Origin: Kwoniella bestiolae CBS 10118 | Lineage: Eukaryota > Basidiomycota > Tremellomycetes > Tremellales > Cryptococcaceae | DNA: 64,000 nt | Direction: 5' to 3' | Assembly (NCBI RefSeq): GCF_000512585.2 | Contig: NC_089243.1 | Location: forward strand, 1,240,001-1,304,000 | Shown: positions 21,087 to 35,000 of the stretch, in pieces | How positions within the stretch are numbered: the first letter of the stretch is position 1 | Layout of the letters: the number at the start of each line of letters is the position of its first letter | Notes under the pieces: generated by a model | What the model saw: only the letters and a program-made list of their open reading frames with translations | The model's database searches: none | Told to the model about the DNA's origin: nothing | Program-made: the position numbers and the translations under genes

Positions 21087-23406
21087 ATGAACCGGAAATC
21101 ACCTTCCGACACGCAACTCCCGCCTGATCAGCCACTAGGTCAATTGGGTGAAAATGTGCTTTCTACAGCGATAACACCAGAGATCATTATCGGGAATACC
21201 GAAAGGATGACAGATGTCAGTACAGTTGTTGACGAGAAAGGTCTGGAAGGGGAAGGAGAGGTCGTAGATGTTCCACAAGAGGAAGAAGTCGTGTTTCCAG
21301 ACGGCGGAACGAGGGTGAGTTCTTTTGTCACTATGTGCTGAAAGGGAAGTAGTGCTGAAGAGAGATTGGTAACAAGGCTTGGTTATGCGTCCTTGGTGGG
21401 ATTTTAGGGATGTTCTGCGGATATGGTAAGCTTTTTTCTGACTTCTCTCCTCGACCATAAATGTGATTTATGCTGAGAAATGGGTAAACAGGTCTAGCAC
21501 CGTCTGCTGGTGCTTTTCAGACATGGTATAAAAACAATTATCTATCAGAATATACACAGTGAGTCTTGCTCTGGGCGTATGGTACATGCGATTTTGCGAA
21601 GACACGACTTATGCCTATAGATAACAGGAGTCAAGTAGCCTGGATAGGAGGGTGAGCGTCCCATCCATTCGACTCGGTTAACGAAGTTAACGTACATGCT
21701 GATGTCCTAAGTCAAGCATCCAAGCATTCGTGACCTTCGGTCTCTCCATCCTCACCGGCTCGTTATTCGACCTACACGGCCATCGGTATCTCATGGCATG
21801 CGGCACATTCCTCTTGACTTTGGGATATTGTCTTTTGAGTCTGAGTACGAAGTACTATCAAATATTCCTGTGTCATTCCACGTTGATACCTGTAGGAATG
21901 AATTTCATGTACGTGGCATGGCTCACCATCCCTATCCAGTCCTTCGTAAATTGACAGAAGTTGGGCTGATTCAGATGTACAGGCTCATAGCCTCTTTGGG
22001 TGTGGTGGGACATTGGTTCTCCAAACGAAGGGGATTGGCATTGTACGTCTTCAAGCGTTGTCCCTTTTGGTTCAATCAGCTAATGTACATTGTAACTGCA
22101 GTGGTACTATATGTAAGTACTGTAACATCCAGACTCTCGAGTGAATATTACGTTGATTGGTTGGACGTATTAGCCACGGGCGCATCGATAGGAGCGATCG
22201 TATGGCCATTGATTTGGGCGAACGCCCCCCAACGAAGTAAGCTTTAAACATCTTTCTTTTCCTCTCTTAAAACTAATTTCAGCCTCACGTTTGTTACGAC
22301 GGGCATAGCATTGATAACTTGATGGATGTTCAGTCGGTTTCGGATGGTCGATGCGGCTCATAGCCCTAATTTGCCTATTGATCGGTATATCTGCCTTCTT
22401 CCTGCTAAAAACTAGATTACCCCCGAAACCACCTGGACCATTCTTCCATTTTCAGGCGTTTAGGAGTTTGCCCTATTGTTTGTTCGCTTTTGCTGGATTT
22501 GTGAGTCGCTTTCTTCCTTGTTCTTGCCGGATTAATTCGCCTTAGAAAGTTGAGGATGCTTATATGGAATGTTTATGTGGGATTAGACCTGGGTATTTGG
22601 GTTCTTCTTTTTTAATGTTTTTATTGGTACGTATGGACATTTGAGGGGATGGGATGATATTGGGCCTTATTTCTTGTGAGCTGGACATTGACCTTGTTTG
22701 TATTGAAAGTTTGAGCTGATATCAGTGATCTTGGGATATCACCAGGATATTCGTCATGGTTGGATCTACCTTGTTCCGCGTACCTTCAGGATGTGAGTCT
22801 CCACTTATACACATTGAATATATCTTCAAACGTCTCACAACACCTGTTCACACCTATCGATGGAGGATATACTGAGCTCTCAATACAATGTCAGTCATAG
22901 CCGATCGTATAGGTCCATACAACATTACCATACTTTCCAACATCATCATGACGTATCTGCTCTGGCTATTACTGATTTCCAAGACCATCGCTTCAACCAT
23001 CATCATCAGTGTTCTCTTCGGAATGACCAGTGCGACCTTCGTAAGTCTACAGGCACCTTGCGTTACGAGGTTGTGTAAGGATATGAGGTTTGCTGGTACA
23101 TATGTGGGGATGAACATGTGTGAGTTGTTTATCTTCATTTTCCAACCCACATTTCCCATCATTACAACATGATATCAAGGAACTCTCAACGGCTAATGGC
23201 GAGTTGTTGAGATAGTCTTCACTGCTCTCGCGCAGATTGTCGGACCTCCTGCTGGAGGTGCTCTTTTGGGGTCAGGATCGAAGGAGGACCAACTCGCTCG
23301 ATTTCCACATGCGGTCATATTGGCTGGGTCGATGTTATCTCTGTCCACTGGGTTGGTAATTGCCGCTAGATTGTGTCAGGATAAGAGGTTGTTAGCTTTT
23401 GTATAA
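21087..23406 (+). CDS. MFS transporter, monocarboxylate-transporter type
   Basis: Thirteen exons join in frame to 470 residues: 21087-21314, 21377-21425, 21492-21558, 21628-21651, 21717-21908, 21983-22042, 22102-22112, 22174-22236, 22334-22500, 22587-22675, 22746-22792, 22895-23119, 23216-23406. After an acidic N-terminal tail comes FPDGGTRAWLCVLGG, the hallmark opening of fungal MCT-like (Mch) carriers. About twelve membrane segments follow. The loop GHWFSKRRGLAFGTISTGASIGA and the second-half motif RVPSGFIADRIGPYNI match the MCT signatures. It likely moves a small organic acid or related solute across the plasma membrane or an organelle membrane. The substrate cannot be told from sequence. 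One exon is only 11 nt long (22102-22112). Confidence 0.85.
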
Positions 23407-23577
23407 CGCAATATCGGACATAGGTCAAGGGACAGTTGGTTTTGTGTTAATTTCGTCTTATTACATATCTATATAATGCATATTTTCATGCGATACAACA
23501 AATAACTTCGTGAATCGATAATATTGATAATCTTTTCTCTGTTTGTCCACTTTGATCCAACATCGATGACAACATCC

Positions 23578-24307
23578 CTAGAAATCATACACATCCGCCC
23601 CGCCAGCAATCGTATCCCTAACCTGACCACCAACGACCGTCCCACCGCCCTGTCTATCCGCATATGGATCATACCCGTTATTTTGAGCAGTGGCTAATGA
23701 CTGATCGGGACCCATACCCATCTCGATATTCTTCGCCTGGTCTGTGAACTGCGATTTTATATTGACCGTCTGTCTGATCAGCAGGTGACATGCTCTCTTC
23801 AAGGCGTCGGCGGGATTGGAGCGCTCGTCTGTTTGGATTTTGATTATAATGTCGTTTTCGAGGGGGTGGGGAACTTTGTACCCTGCGAAAAGGACTGTGG
23901 GGTCGAGTAGGAGTTGACTACGGGTATAAGAATATTGACGTTAATGGCTATTCCCTTCTTCGATCGGATTGTTGGGGCAAAGGGGATGAAACCGTGATTG
24001 TATCTCAGGGAGATGTGACAAGGAGGCGAAGATATTAGAAGGGTAGACGAAGGCAACTCACGCTCTGATCATGTTACCCAACGTATGATCCTGCTTCCTC
24101 AATAAGATGGTAGCGGCATTTGGGATCTTTGGGTCCTCAGTGATGGTCAATCTGCACAGTAGATCAGATTCGGAATCAGCTCCAGATTACCAGCTGTCAA
24201 TATACAGCTGAAGAGTCCCATTCTGAGCGTGAGAGATGTAAAAGCAGCACTCACGGTTTCTCATCATCCTGCAACAACCACGAATCTATCCTGTTCGGTT
24301 GATTCAT
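23578..24307 (-). CDS. RPB11: RNA polymerase II subunit Rpb11
   Basis: Three exons (24255-24307, 24062-24151, 23578-23917) join to 160 residues. The protein matches the Rpb11/AC19 half of the α-like dimer that pairs with Rpb3 in pol II assembly. Recognisable parts are the NRIDSWLLQDDEKP start, IPNAATILLRKQDHTLGNMI, and LLLDPTVLFAGYKVPHPLE, which is almost the canonical family core. A helical ACHLLIRQ segment follows. Animal and yeast Rpb11 end near residue 117-120. This one carries about 45 extra C-terminal residues, Gly/Gln rich with NNGYDPYADRQGGG, likely a flexible tail. Confidence 0.93.
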
Positions 24308-25093
24308 CTTGTCTTACTAATACCGATCTGTCCAGTGATTTGAAAATATGAGGACACTTCTATGTTGTCCCAAAGGAGATTTCAATCAGCAATAGCAATT
24401 ATGCCCCGTCAAGAAGAGCAGAAAGATAGAAGGGTGAAGATAATGACGATCATAAGGGTCAAACGTTATCGGCAGAGGCTGTCGACTGTTTCTGTTATAG
24501 AAAGAGAAGCGTCTATTCCGTGGATTGACAGATTATATATAGTTTGATTGGGATAATCATTTCGTCGTGGTGGGTCGTGTGAGATATGAGAGAAGAAGAA
24601 GATGGAAGACCATGAAGCAAAGAGACTCGATAACTCACGATATGATATAGGCTTCTCGTCTTTACGGCGATTTGCCTATGTTGCTAGGCGTTGATGATAT
24701 GGGGCGATACGTCGCTGAAGGATTGGTGATGGGGCACTGTTTGTGTCGATATGCTTCGAGGTTTGCACTGAGAGATGGATGGAGAAGGAGGAAAGCAAGA
24801 AGGGGAGAACGAAAGCATCGAACAGTTTTGTGCGTGAAATGATAAAATGCGCTTAAATGGGGTGCTTAAATAAGGTATCCGCGTCGCACGGTCGCAAGGT
24901 GCACGCGGCTGTCTTCCTATTCTCCCCTCTCTCTTCCTTCTTAGCTCTATATCTGACGACTACACATATATATCTCCTCCCTCACCAAATACCTCACGCG
25001 CCAGCTCAATTCACAAACTCATCTCCTTCATTCTCACACTAACCTTTTTTTATTGACGACCCTGTCCCGAATATCAGGACATAACACCTCATC
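24308..25093. promoter_or_regulatory. Divergent intergenic region
   Basis: 786 bp between RPB11 and the following plus-strand gene. The last 170 bp before the start are CT-rich (CTCCCCTCTCTCTTCC), a common fungal core-promoter feature. A short open frame at 24362-24547 has no support. Confidence 0.45.
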
Positions 25094-26595
25094 ATGAATA
25101 CAGACCCCCTCGACGGTCTCGACGACCTCTGGTCCACTCCTCCGCCTTCTAACCCAAAGAACACCTCTTCAAGCTCCTCAGCCCCAGATCCACCCGATAC
25201 TACCCACGCTACTGATCCCACCAAATCGACCACCAATGAAACACCCATCAACACCACTGATACTGAACCTGTCGAAACCGATTCAAGTCTGTATGACACC
25301 CTCGTAGTGATCCAAGATATCATCAAGTCACAAACAGACTTATTCAGTTCTCTGACCACTCGACTCAACACACTGACAGAAAATACTAACTCCAAGCTCG
25401 AAGAACTGGGAAAAAATTTAGAGAAGATTAAGTCTCAAGAGGAAGAACGAAAGAACAAGCTCAAAAGTCACATCGAGAAGACCGTCGAAGAAGTAATCCA
25501 AAGAGTCAGCAACCAATTACAAAGCGTCGCTGAGGAGACAAAGAAAGGGAAGGAGAGAGCTCACGATGGAGAGAAACGTAAAGTACCTAATAAAGAGCTT
25601 GAGGCGCTCGCGTACCCTTTCTTTTCGAGTGATAAACCCCATAATCAGCCTGGAACGAGTCGATCGCAAAGCCAAGTATCTCTTTCCCGATCTACACCTT
25701 GCATTACCACCCCTTCGACCTCTTCGAGAGTTCAATTCAGATCCCAAGCATCATCCTCCTCCAAGAAAGAAACCAGTATGACTCAAATTATCGATCTTAC
25801 TCTGACGGACGAAGATGATCTCAATTCGCTCTCGCCAGTGTCTCGAAGAGGGTGCAATTCTCTTGGCTCTTCCTTTAGCCCCCCCTCTCCTGATGTACCT
25901 TCACCTTCCTCCACTTATAAGTCGAAACCAATGCCGCCACCCATGGTCATCAAGCCTGCTGGTCGATCGACTACCTCGTTGAAGGCGAAGAGACAATCGC
26001 CTACTTCAATATCGGACAAAGCCAATCTCAAGCGAACCCGTACTGCTATCGTTGATCACCAATGTACTGGCGAAGGCTCGAAAAGACCGAGAACAAACAC
26101 TGAAGATCAAGTGGAAAAAGATCAGTCTCATATCATCGGGTGAGCGGATACATCATCATCAAAAGTTTCAGACATACATTTCAATGCTGATTGGTATGTG
26201 ATTGAAGGAAAAAGCAAATAGGGAATCTCCCCAACGGAAAGAAGGATATCATTTACCTAGTTAAGAGGTCAGATAAACCCGTATCGTCAGCTATATGGTC
26301 AGTACATTCGACAGCCTGTATCAGCACGGTGAGCTTATCGCTGTCATTGAATAGGGTTAAACCGAAAGACATCGGAAACTTCGAAGACGAGGTGTTAGAT
26401 TTTATGCAAACATGCGATCTCATCAATCAAAAGGATGTCAGTTTCAGAGCAGATGTTACGATCCTGCCTGAAGCCAAGGCCTACTGGGATGAAAAGGGGG
26501 AGCGAAAGGTGGATGATCATAATACAAGTGGTATCGAAGATTCAGGTGGGCCTGTAGAGTTGGGAAAGAAGAGTAAGAAGGTGAGACATTTCTAG
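25094..26595 (+). CDS. Coiled-coil protein with possible chromo-like C-terminal domain
   Basis: Three exons (25094-26139, 26208-26297, 26355-26595) give 458 residues. The first 60 residues are acidic and Ser/Pro/Thr rich. Residues ~65-160 form a strong coiled coil (LVVIQDIIKSQTDLFSSLTT through heavily charged EEERKNKLKSHIEKTVEEV). About 180 disordered residues follow, with basic clusters. Residues ~345-400 then show IIGKKQ, KKDIIYLVKRSD, AIWVKPKDI and a helix EDEVLDFMQTCDLI. The order and spacing (IIG, strand ending YLVKR, W, then helix) resemble a chromo or chromo-shadow domain, but aromatic cage residues are weak. It is probably nuclear. This is a tentative reading, and the gene is otherwise unrecognised. 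Confidence 0.65.
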
Positions 26596-26915
26596 AAAGG
26601 GACGACAATACTACTTCATGACTTATCACATATTGTTTCGATATCTCATTAGACATATTTCTGTATTCCATGCTGTAGAGTGAGTAGCAGCCGTAAGCAT
26701 ATGCATATATACACATATCACAAAAACCGCATTGCAGATGCTCTTGTACTCTAGTATGTAGAAAGGGGTGGACGTCCAGAGTGGAGGTCAACGCGTCACT
26801 AACATCATCACATCCACATCAACAGGTCATTCCTTCATCTATCTTGTCTTTCCAACATAATATATAATACATACAGTCTCTCTCGCCCAGCAAGGAGAAC
26901 TCTAAACGAGTCAAG
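26596..26915. other. Intergenic, promoter of TRAPPC11
   Basis: 320 bp with no gene seen. It ends with AT-rich TATATAATACATAC about 55 bp before the start codon, a possible core-promoter element. Confidence 0.4.
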
Positions 26916-29900
26916 ATGAATTCCTATCCCCATGAGGTGAGCTATTGCAAAATAATCGAAGTATGCCTTAGCTGATCCCTTTTCCACTTCCTAGTTCCTA
27001 GCCCACCCCCAACCCTTGATGTTCGTAGCTGGACTAAACCCAGCATCAAGGGGAAGAAGTATATCATCAGCATCTACAACAAGCAATAGGCGACCCTCAG
27101 GTGGAGCTTCAAGCTTGTTAGAACCCAGTACAGCGGGTAATGCAGCTCTCACTACGCCTATAACGTCTCCTATACCTCGGAACGATAGTTTACCTTCTCC
27201 CTTGGACGGCGCTGGTGATGCGGATCAGAAGGACAACGATGACAAAGAAGAAATACTGAAGGATGAGGAATTGGATGAGAGGGATAAAGAGTTTGAGGAG
27301 CTGGTGTACAATCTTAGAGGTGCGCTGACGCCTATGGGAGGGAAGGGGAAGGTTTGGTTAGGGCAGGAAGGTAGACGTGATTTTAGGATTGTCTTGGTGG
27401 ACAAGGTGAGCATAACGCTCCTCGCTCGTCGCATCTCAGCTTCGCTGTCAGAGTGATCCTCCATTAGGCTGATACTTCCATAGGGAGTCCGTCTACCCAT
27501 GCGTAAAATCAGCCCATCCTCATCCTCGACTTCTCAATCAATCGCAGATCTACCTACCAGCCCTCACTCACCCTTTTCTCCCTTGATACCTAGTTCCCCA
27601 TTATATCCTGATGGGCTGATAGCGCCCGTATGGGTACGGAAACATGCTGAACTAGTACCATCAGTATTCGTGCTATTCTTGAGATTGTACGAATCTAAGC
27701 CTGTACCTCCGAGTGACGATCCAGAGGTTAATTCAGCCAAGGAAGCCGCCAACAAAGCCATGGAGAAAGATCAGGATGACCAGCTGATCAGGGAGATTGG
27801 AGATAGGAGGAGAAGGCTGGGCGAAAGAGGGATAAAGTTGACGGTTGTACTCATGGCCAGTGCCGCTACTTTAGGTAAGCTGTATATATATCAACCTTCT
27901 GGAATCAAGCTGATGTACTCTACTCGCGAGCAGATTCGCCAGCACTGGACCCCAGATTATCTTACTTGAGAAGGGCCTCAGCATTATCAGCCAAAGCGTC
28001 CCTTTTCGTCCTCACACCAGTCCCAGCAGACCAATTACCAGATTTCGTTCAGTCACTGCAAGATGCCTTATACGACTCTGCGATGGAATATTACTCAAAT
28101 CACGGGAAAAGGGTACGAAGGAAGAGATCAAGAGTGCCAGTCAGCCAGAATATTCTTTCGCCCACTTCTCCCCAAGCGCAGGGTCAGGGACCGAGAGCTC
28201 TGGGACCGCAGGGATGGGCTGTGAGATACGATTGGAAAGCTGGGTGGTTCGCTGAGGTTAAAGGCGATTTCGATGCTGCTAGAAGGTATGTCTGTTAATA
28301 TTTCTAACCCCATATTGCAGCTGACTAATTGTATGTGGATCATAGACATTACGAAGATTGTTGGAATGAGTTGGCGAGGATGTTCTCTTCGACTACTACA
28401 TTACCGCCTAGGACGAAGAGATGGGCAGAGGCCAAAGTCTTAGCGGATTGCGTTGCTGTCAGGGTAAGCTGTTTTGAGTCACATGGAAAGGGTGAGCAAT
28501 GCAAGCTGACAATCCGCCGTCCTTGAAGATATGCAAGCTGCTGCTGTACGATGATCAAGGTCCGCGAGTATTGAATCCATTCTTTGTCCACCTAAAGCGA
28601 TTTGGTGATCTCTCTCGTGGATGGGGAATAGGTGAAGAGACTTTCGAGTTCTGGAGCTGGATTGCGAGACAGTAAGCTGTGTCTTGTACAGGATCTCTAG
28701 ATGTAGCTGATCGTTCCGTCAGATATCGCATATTCGCTGAGCTCCTCGAGATGGCACAACAATCAGGAATGCGAATTGCTTCTCTAGCTCCTCCAACTTT
28801 CCCAACGGCTGTAGCTGCTGCTGCTCCCCCTCCGCCAGATTACTATACTACACCTATATCTTCTGGTAATCCCCTACAGGTACTACAGCAACCCGCGTTC
28901 TACTACTACACCGCGGCAACTTGCTCAATACAGAGACAAGTGAGGTACCAGGAGGCTCTAGCCGCTGAAGTGAGCTGGATTGGGAACATGAATTGGAACG
29001 ACAGCTGATCGCATTATCGAGCAGAACGATGCATTGAGCTCAGAAGCTGGATCGACTTCGGGTCATGTGTCCACAGCTCCAGGATTCGCTAATGAGAAAA
29101 AGGTCGATCATGCTGCGCTGGTAATCGAAGTATGTCCGCTACTTTCACTTAAAACCTTTACCGTTGATTCTATCGCTGACCGCTCATGACTGGTACAGCT
29201 CTTCACCAAAGCTTATTCTCTGCTGAAAGAGCAGGATCACGCTCAAAATCGGATGGCTCTCTTCGTGGCTTTCAGAATAGCAGAAGTGTACTGTCAATCC
29301 GCCCAGTATGACATGGCTTTACGGTGAGCCGAGGCTCCCCCATGCTCTTAGAGCATATTGTCAGCTGACATCTCCCTTGATCGGGTATAGCTTTTTCGAT
29401 CGGATCTCCCAAGGATTCAAGAGAGAAGGATGGTCACCTATAGTCATACAGATACGTAAACTGTGGTACGAATGTGCTCAGCAGACTGGGAATGTGGAGA
29501 GTGCAGCTAGATTGTTGGTAGATATGATGAGTCCTGGTACGCTCTTCCCCAACCGACATTCACCTCGAGCTGACGGCCCTCATAGACAGTGGTGTTGAAG
29601 GTGAAGAAAGGGCGGCACTGCAGGAGGATTTGTTGTCGCTATTGAAGGTATGTCTTTTTTCGCTTTCGTGGTCTCAGTACTCGTGCTGATCGCCACGAAT
29701 TGTAGACGACTGCACCGTCCAGCTCGGAACCTACTGTAGTGGATCTTGAAGGTCAAAGCAGTCTATGTGAGCTCATCGTCCACATGATTGAGGCTAGCAT
29801 CTGACAGTGGCAAATAGTGGAAGCTCAAGCGGGATTCTGGCACTCCGAATCAGCAGTATCCAGATCCGTCCCATATCAGGTGGTACTGCGCTGTCCGGAG

Positions 29901-31714
29901 AAGGTGGACATAGGAGATATTCAGTTCTCTTCTCTCAAGATATCTTGGTCAGATGACCGTGAGGATACAATTATAAATGCCTCCGATCATACCCCTGTGG
30001 AGACAGAATTTGTCAAAGTAAACCATGGAGAAGAAAGCAAGGCATCTTTGAAATGGCCGCCAAACCACTTTTTGGTAATAAACGGTGAAATAACAGGAGA
30101 CGTCGAAGGCGAAGTTCGAGTGAGTCGGCCATTCGAAAAACTCTTTGCAGTGACAGCTGATACATGTCAACCAGATATCTGGTCTCAAACTTGGTCTGCA
30201 GCAGGGTTCGTGGAACCTGGATGTGCTCCTCAGCCCAGGTGAGCTGGTTGAATGGATCACACCTAAAAGAGGGATAGTACCAGTCCAAGCTCTGTCTCCT
30301 TCTGTTGAGTGAGTCCCTCTGCTCCTCTCATAACGCAATGCGAATGGGGCTAATGCATACCTTCAGCTTTGTACATCAACCTCACGATCTTGATGTGGAA
30401 ATCATACATGTCCCCTCTGCTTTTGTGGGAGAGGATGTGGCAGTCACGATCAAAGCGACTAATCAGGATGATCGGGAGATGGACGTGGTATTGTCCGTCT
30501 TCTTGCAACCAGGCGAGGGAGATGAGGATGAAGGTAAGTGATTTTTTTGGCAACCGAGGAGCTGAATTCAATATCATCATACAGGCTCGACAATCACCAT
30601 CGACGATCAACTTTCGCCCACGCTATTGAAGGATGTTTCACTAGGTTCTCTATCTCCCTCGGCTTCTACCTCGAAGACCATAACTCTGCGTGCCCCGATG
30701 GAAGGTACCAAGATCATAGATTTCTCTCTCCAATCTACCGTCAAACTCCCACCTCCAAAGACACTCTCCCCAACACCAGATGACCAGCGGACCGAGGAAA
30801 TCACACGAACAGCAGTCATACCTGTTCTGAGGCCTTTCGAAGTGAAGATGGCAGTGAACTATTCTCAGAGGTTGGAAGGCTCTGAGGGGGCTCATGCTAT
30901 TGTGGGCATATTGGTTGAAGTGCCTGGACCTAGGGGAGTGAGGGTTGAAAAGATCCAGTTGCTGGATAATAGTGATGAGGAAGAGAGGGATGTGAAGTTG
31001 GTTTCGAGCTCTTTGGATCTGGAGGGTGATGAGTCGTTGCCTCAAGGTGAGCATTGCGTCCAGATGCAAAGCCCCCCTTAGCGTAAGCTGACATGGTTAC
31101 TCCGATCAGACTGGGACCAAAGTACAAGTTATGCGTTATCTGCCAAGTTCGCCCTTTCTCCTGGTCTGAGAGGTGGGACAGCTGGAGATCCTACCAAAGC
31201 ACCTGCAAATTTGGTATTCACATGGAAGAGGTGAGCATCATCAACAAGTAATTGGAGCAGTACTGACAATGCCGAGTCTGTTGTTATGAACAGTGACCCA
31301 TCCAAATCAGCCATAACGACCGTCCACCCCCTCCCCGCCCTCTTCATAGAATCACCACGAGAATCATACCTCATCCCCACGCTGCATCTCCCAGCCCCGC
31401 CCTCAGTCAGGATCCACCAACCATTCGATATTACCCTCACCATCCTCAATACCCATCCTACCTCCTCTGCAACCTCCGTGAACGTCGTGGGAGAGACCAA
31501 AGATAATTTCGTATGGCTGGGTAATCGGAATATCCTATTATCTCCAGCACTCAAACCTGGCGAGGAGAGGATTATGAAGTGCAAGTTGGTAGCGCTTTCG
31601 ATAGGTGAGGATGGGTGGGTGGAAGTTCCGAGGTTTAGTGTGTTTGAAGGTGAGGGTGAAGATAGGGAGGAAGTTAGGGTCAATGGACAGACGATGGTTT
31701 GTGTTAGACCGTGA
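26916..31714 (+). CDS. TRAPPC11: TRAPP complex subunit TRAPPC11 homolog (foie-gras domain)
   Basis: Eighteen exons join in frame to 1253 residues; the first is 21 nt (26916-26936) and the last 31294-31714. The N-terminal part shows PVWVRKHAELVPSVFVLFLRLYE. The foie-gras helical core follows: HYEDCWNELARMF, FFVHLKRFGDLSRGWG, FWSWIARQYRIFAELLEMA and QPAFYYYTAA. These are diagnostic of this family. The second half is built of β-rich segments of the gryzun type (PAPPSVRIHQPFDITLTILN, FVWLGNRNILLSPALKPGEE). In other eukaryotes TRAPPC11 belongs to TRAPPIII, which acts in ER-Golgi transport and autophagy. Disordered insertions (SSSSTSQS, AQGQGPRALGPQG) lengthen it relative to the ~1130-residue human protein. 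It converges on Tudor-SN, 295 bp away. Confidence 0.87.
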
Positions 31715-32009
31715 GTGCGATGAATGCTTGCTAGGCGAGGACTTTTGAGTTGGGTGGGTGGATGAGACTGTAACGGATGCTTGCTATATAAGGCGAGGAC
31801 TATTTTCTTGTACGCGTATATCATATGATTGACATGTCGTTTATTATGCATGACATGACTTGTAATTTACTTAACAAATTGTTCAAAATCCTCTCATCCA
31901 TGATAGCTATGCAATGCAGAATACTTGAATACCTCCCTTCCCGTTCACCTTGTGTGATTTTTCGTATGTACACTTAGTCCGTTGAGACTACTTCGTAGAC
32001 AAGATCCGC

Positions 32010-35000
32010 CTAGTCTTCACTGACATCTCCGAATCTATTCGTTGATCACATCAGCCGATCGATTCTTATCCTTTATCGGTTCAGCTGGTTCCAACTCACT
32101 CAAAAATACCAAGTCTGTCTTTCTTTGCACCTTCAGTAGCTGCACCCAAATCATATCAGCTAAATTCTCTACGTCCAGAACCTCTAGCTGCGAAAGACAC
32201 TTACCATCTTCAAGTTTCCTCTTGACCTGAGCATACGAATCAAGGTATCTAACTGATTTATCGACCGTAGCGAGACCTATCCAATCTCAAAATATCAGCA
32301 TAATCATTCAAGCTGCGCCTAGGACGAGGTGATGTTTGGTAAGAATCCGTATACTCACCCTCTCGCACCAAATCAGCATTGATACATGCCAAAGGATCGT
32401 CCGCAGCATTGGGATCCGAGGGGTCGATCAGTCTGAGATGCAAGAGGTTTCCCTCCCGCTGATCGATGTTGGCTACGAGCTTCCTGTTCTCGGTGAAATA
32501 GTTGAATCGTCTAAGGGCTTCGGAGCCGTACTCTGATGATTTGGGGACAAGCTTGACGAAACTGTACAGGGTGAAGGCTCATCGGTCAGTATGCTCGATT
32601 TATTGCCTGGCATCATTCCAAAAACCAAGAGAAAAGGGGAAAACAAGGGCACAATGGTAATAAGCGGGAAAGAGGTATGGTAGGAAAGGAGATGAGACAC
32701 TAGAAGTGTTCGTGATCGATGTGGGTCTCACGAGACTAGATAAAGATATGCGACAAACCCACCTCAATCTAGCCTCCTTAGCCTGACCAGGTAATCCCTT
32801 AAACTTAGAATCCAAAGGTCTAACCCTAGAGAAAGGCAGAGTCTCCTCATTGCCATAATCAATAAAGTACAACTGAGCTTCTTTCTTAATCGCCGACGAT
32901 TTCTTCACTTTCGCTCGGTACCTATAAAGAAGAACCGACTTTAGCGCAAAACACATATTTCGAAGTCTACCAGGGTCTCAAGATCGCGGAGCGCAAGGAG
33001 AAGAAGAGGATGAACTTCAACATACCACTGATTGTCTTCACTAAACTTAGCCGAGACCAAATCCCCAGTCTTAGGTGAAAATCCAGCGGGCGAGTTCGAA
33101 GTAGGTTGTTTGTGGTGAAGTGAGAAATCAGACATCAACTTCTCGAGAGATGCGACGCCTATAATCGTAAAGTTCCTCCTGTCAGCTCCCACTTTTCAAT
33201 TGCTTCGATAAAGGTATAGCGGAACGTACTATCTTTATCCAAGATCTGCACGGAGAATGAGAAAGGTTCTTCCTTAACGCTGGACACGTATACATCCAAA
33301 TAATCAGGAGCCAATGCACCTGACTCGTCGACCTTTTGAGTGGTTGTGGTGTCTTCTTCAGTGAATGTAGACCAGATCTGCACATGGAAGTCAGCTTATT
33401 TCCGTGCTCAGAGTTGACATGGAGGAGAAAAAGCTCACATTCTTCTTAGCTGCCTTGGCCTCTTCTTCAGCTGCTGACAACTCCCTTCCGAAGGGCAATG
33501 ACTCGGCAGAGAAATGGTGAACGGTAGCGAGACTGGATTGATCGTCAGCTATCGTGAATCATACATCAGCAATCATAGCTGCTCACCCTTCTCTGACAAG
33601 TTCGACAGCAACATTGGTATTTCCACCAGCATACATGGCTCCGATGAAACCACCGGATTTGTCAGTCGTGTCGAATGCTGCATACCATGTGTAAGTGATT
33701 TGTCTCTACTCCTCACCCCTCTATCCATATACGTGTGGTCGTTAGGGCGACTTACCAATCTCAACATCCCTTTGCATGTATCTACTAGCAAATCTCAATG
33801 ACTCCAGTCCATACGGCTCAGATTTCTCCGAAGCGTTCCTAGCGGTTCTAGGCGCTCTTATACCTATCGACGTCAAATACTTGCTGATAAGCTTCTTGAT
33901 TCTACCTATTTTCGATTTGCAGTCAAAAAAGCTTACCGGCAAGTACGAAAGTGACCTTGGTATTTTCCTTAGGCATGTATAGCTTGAACCTAGATCCAGC
34001 AGATACAAAGTCCACCACGGCGGAATGTCTTCCCTGTCTCTTCCATTGAGTGAGGTAGGACGAAGCCCTGGAAGCTGATTCTGAGGCATCGACGATACGT
34101 GGCAGAGATACTTCTTTGGTAGAATGCACTCCTTTGGTCTCTGCTACAGCTCTACGCACGATGTGAGCTTATCGGTTCTCTACAAGTACGAGCCAGAGGA
34201 CCAAGACAAAGCTCACTTCTGCTCTGCCACGATGAGTTTATCCAATTCCATTGATCGATCTTCATCATCCCGCTTATGTCTTAGGACAGTAGCAAGACCC
34301 TTCTCAATGAGCTGTTCAGCAATATTGCTAGGGGAAACATCGTGAGCTGGTCTATCAACAAATGCCCGATGTCGCAACAGCTTACTTGTTTGCATTTCCA
34401 AACGTGACCGTCACACATTCTCGTTCTTCATATTCACCTTCCCGAGGCTTAACATAATCGATATGAACGTGTACGGTCTTACCGATAAGACGTTTTCGGA
34501 GGAATCTATGCAATCGGATCAGCTCAAATGTTCAGCACAACAGACTACTAGATGACTCACTCCTTAGCTTCGTTGGCCCAGTAGGTGGATTTCGGGTCAG
34601 TTCCCCTGTTCGTCATCCATCAGCTATCAGGTTCCTCTCACGCCCATTGTAGCCGACTCACCTTGGTCCTCTGACAGAAGCAAGCTGTAATCTCCTCTCC
34701 TTGTCATCACCGCCCTTCGGTACAACACTAATCTGATCTGAGCCCCAAATCCTGACAACGGTAGCATCGAACTCGTTACCCTTTGTGTTGTTGGAGACAG
34801 GCGTGGAAGTTCCGTTGGTGGTTCCGTTAGACTTGGTAGCACCGTATGATTCCCATAAACCCAATTTCTTATCTTTCGCTGATTTCTCGGCGGCTCTGAA
34901 ACGGTCTAAACCACCATGAGGAGCTAGGATACCGGCGTGCCACTGCGATCAGGCATCAATACCATTCAGCTAAGAGTCCATCTTCAAGAACAGAATAGCT

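Noticed and set aside
30650..31069. 139-codon minus-strand frame
   Set aside because: Antisense shadow of the TRAPPC11 coding exon 30585-31046.
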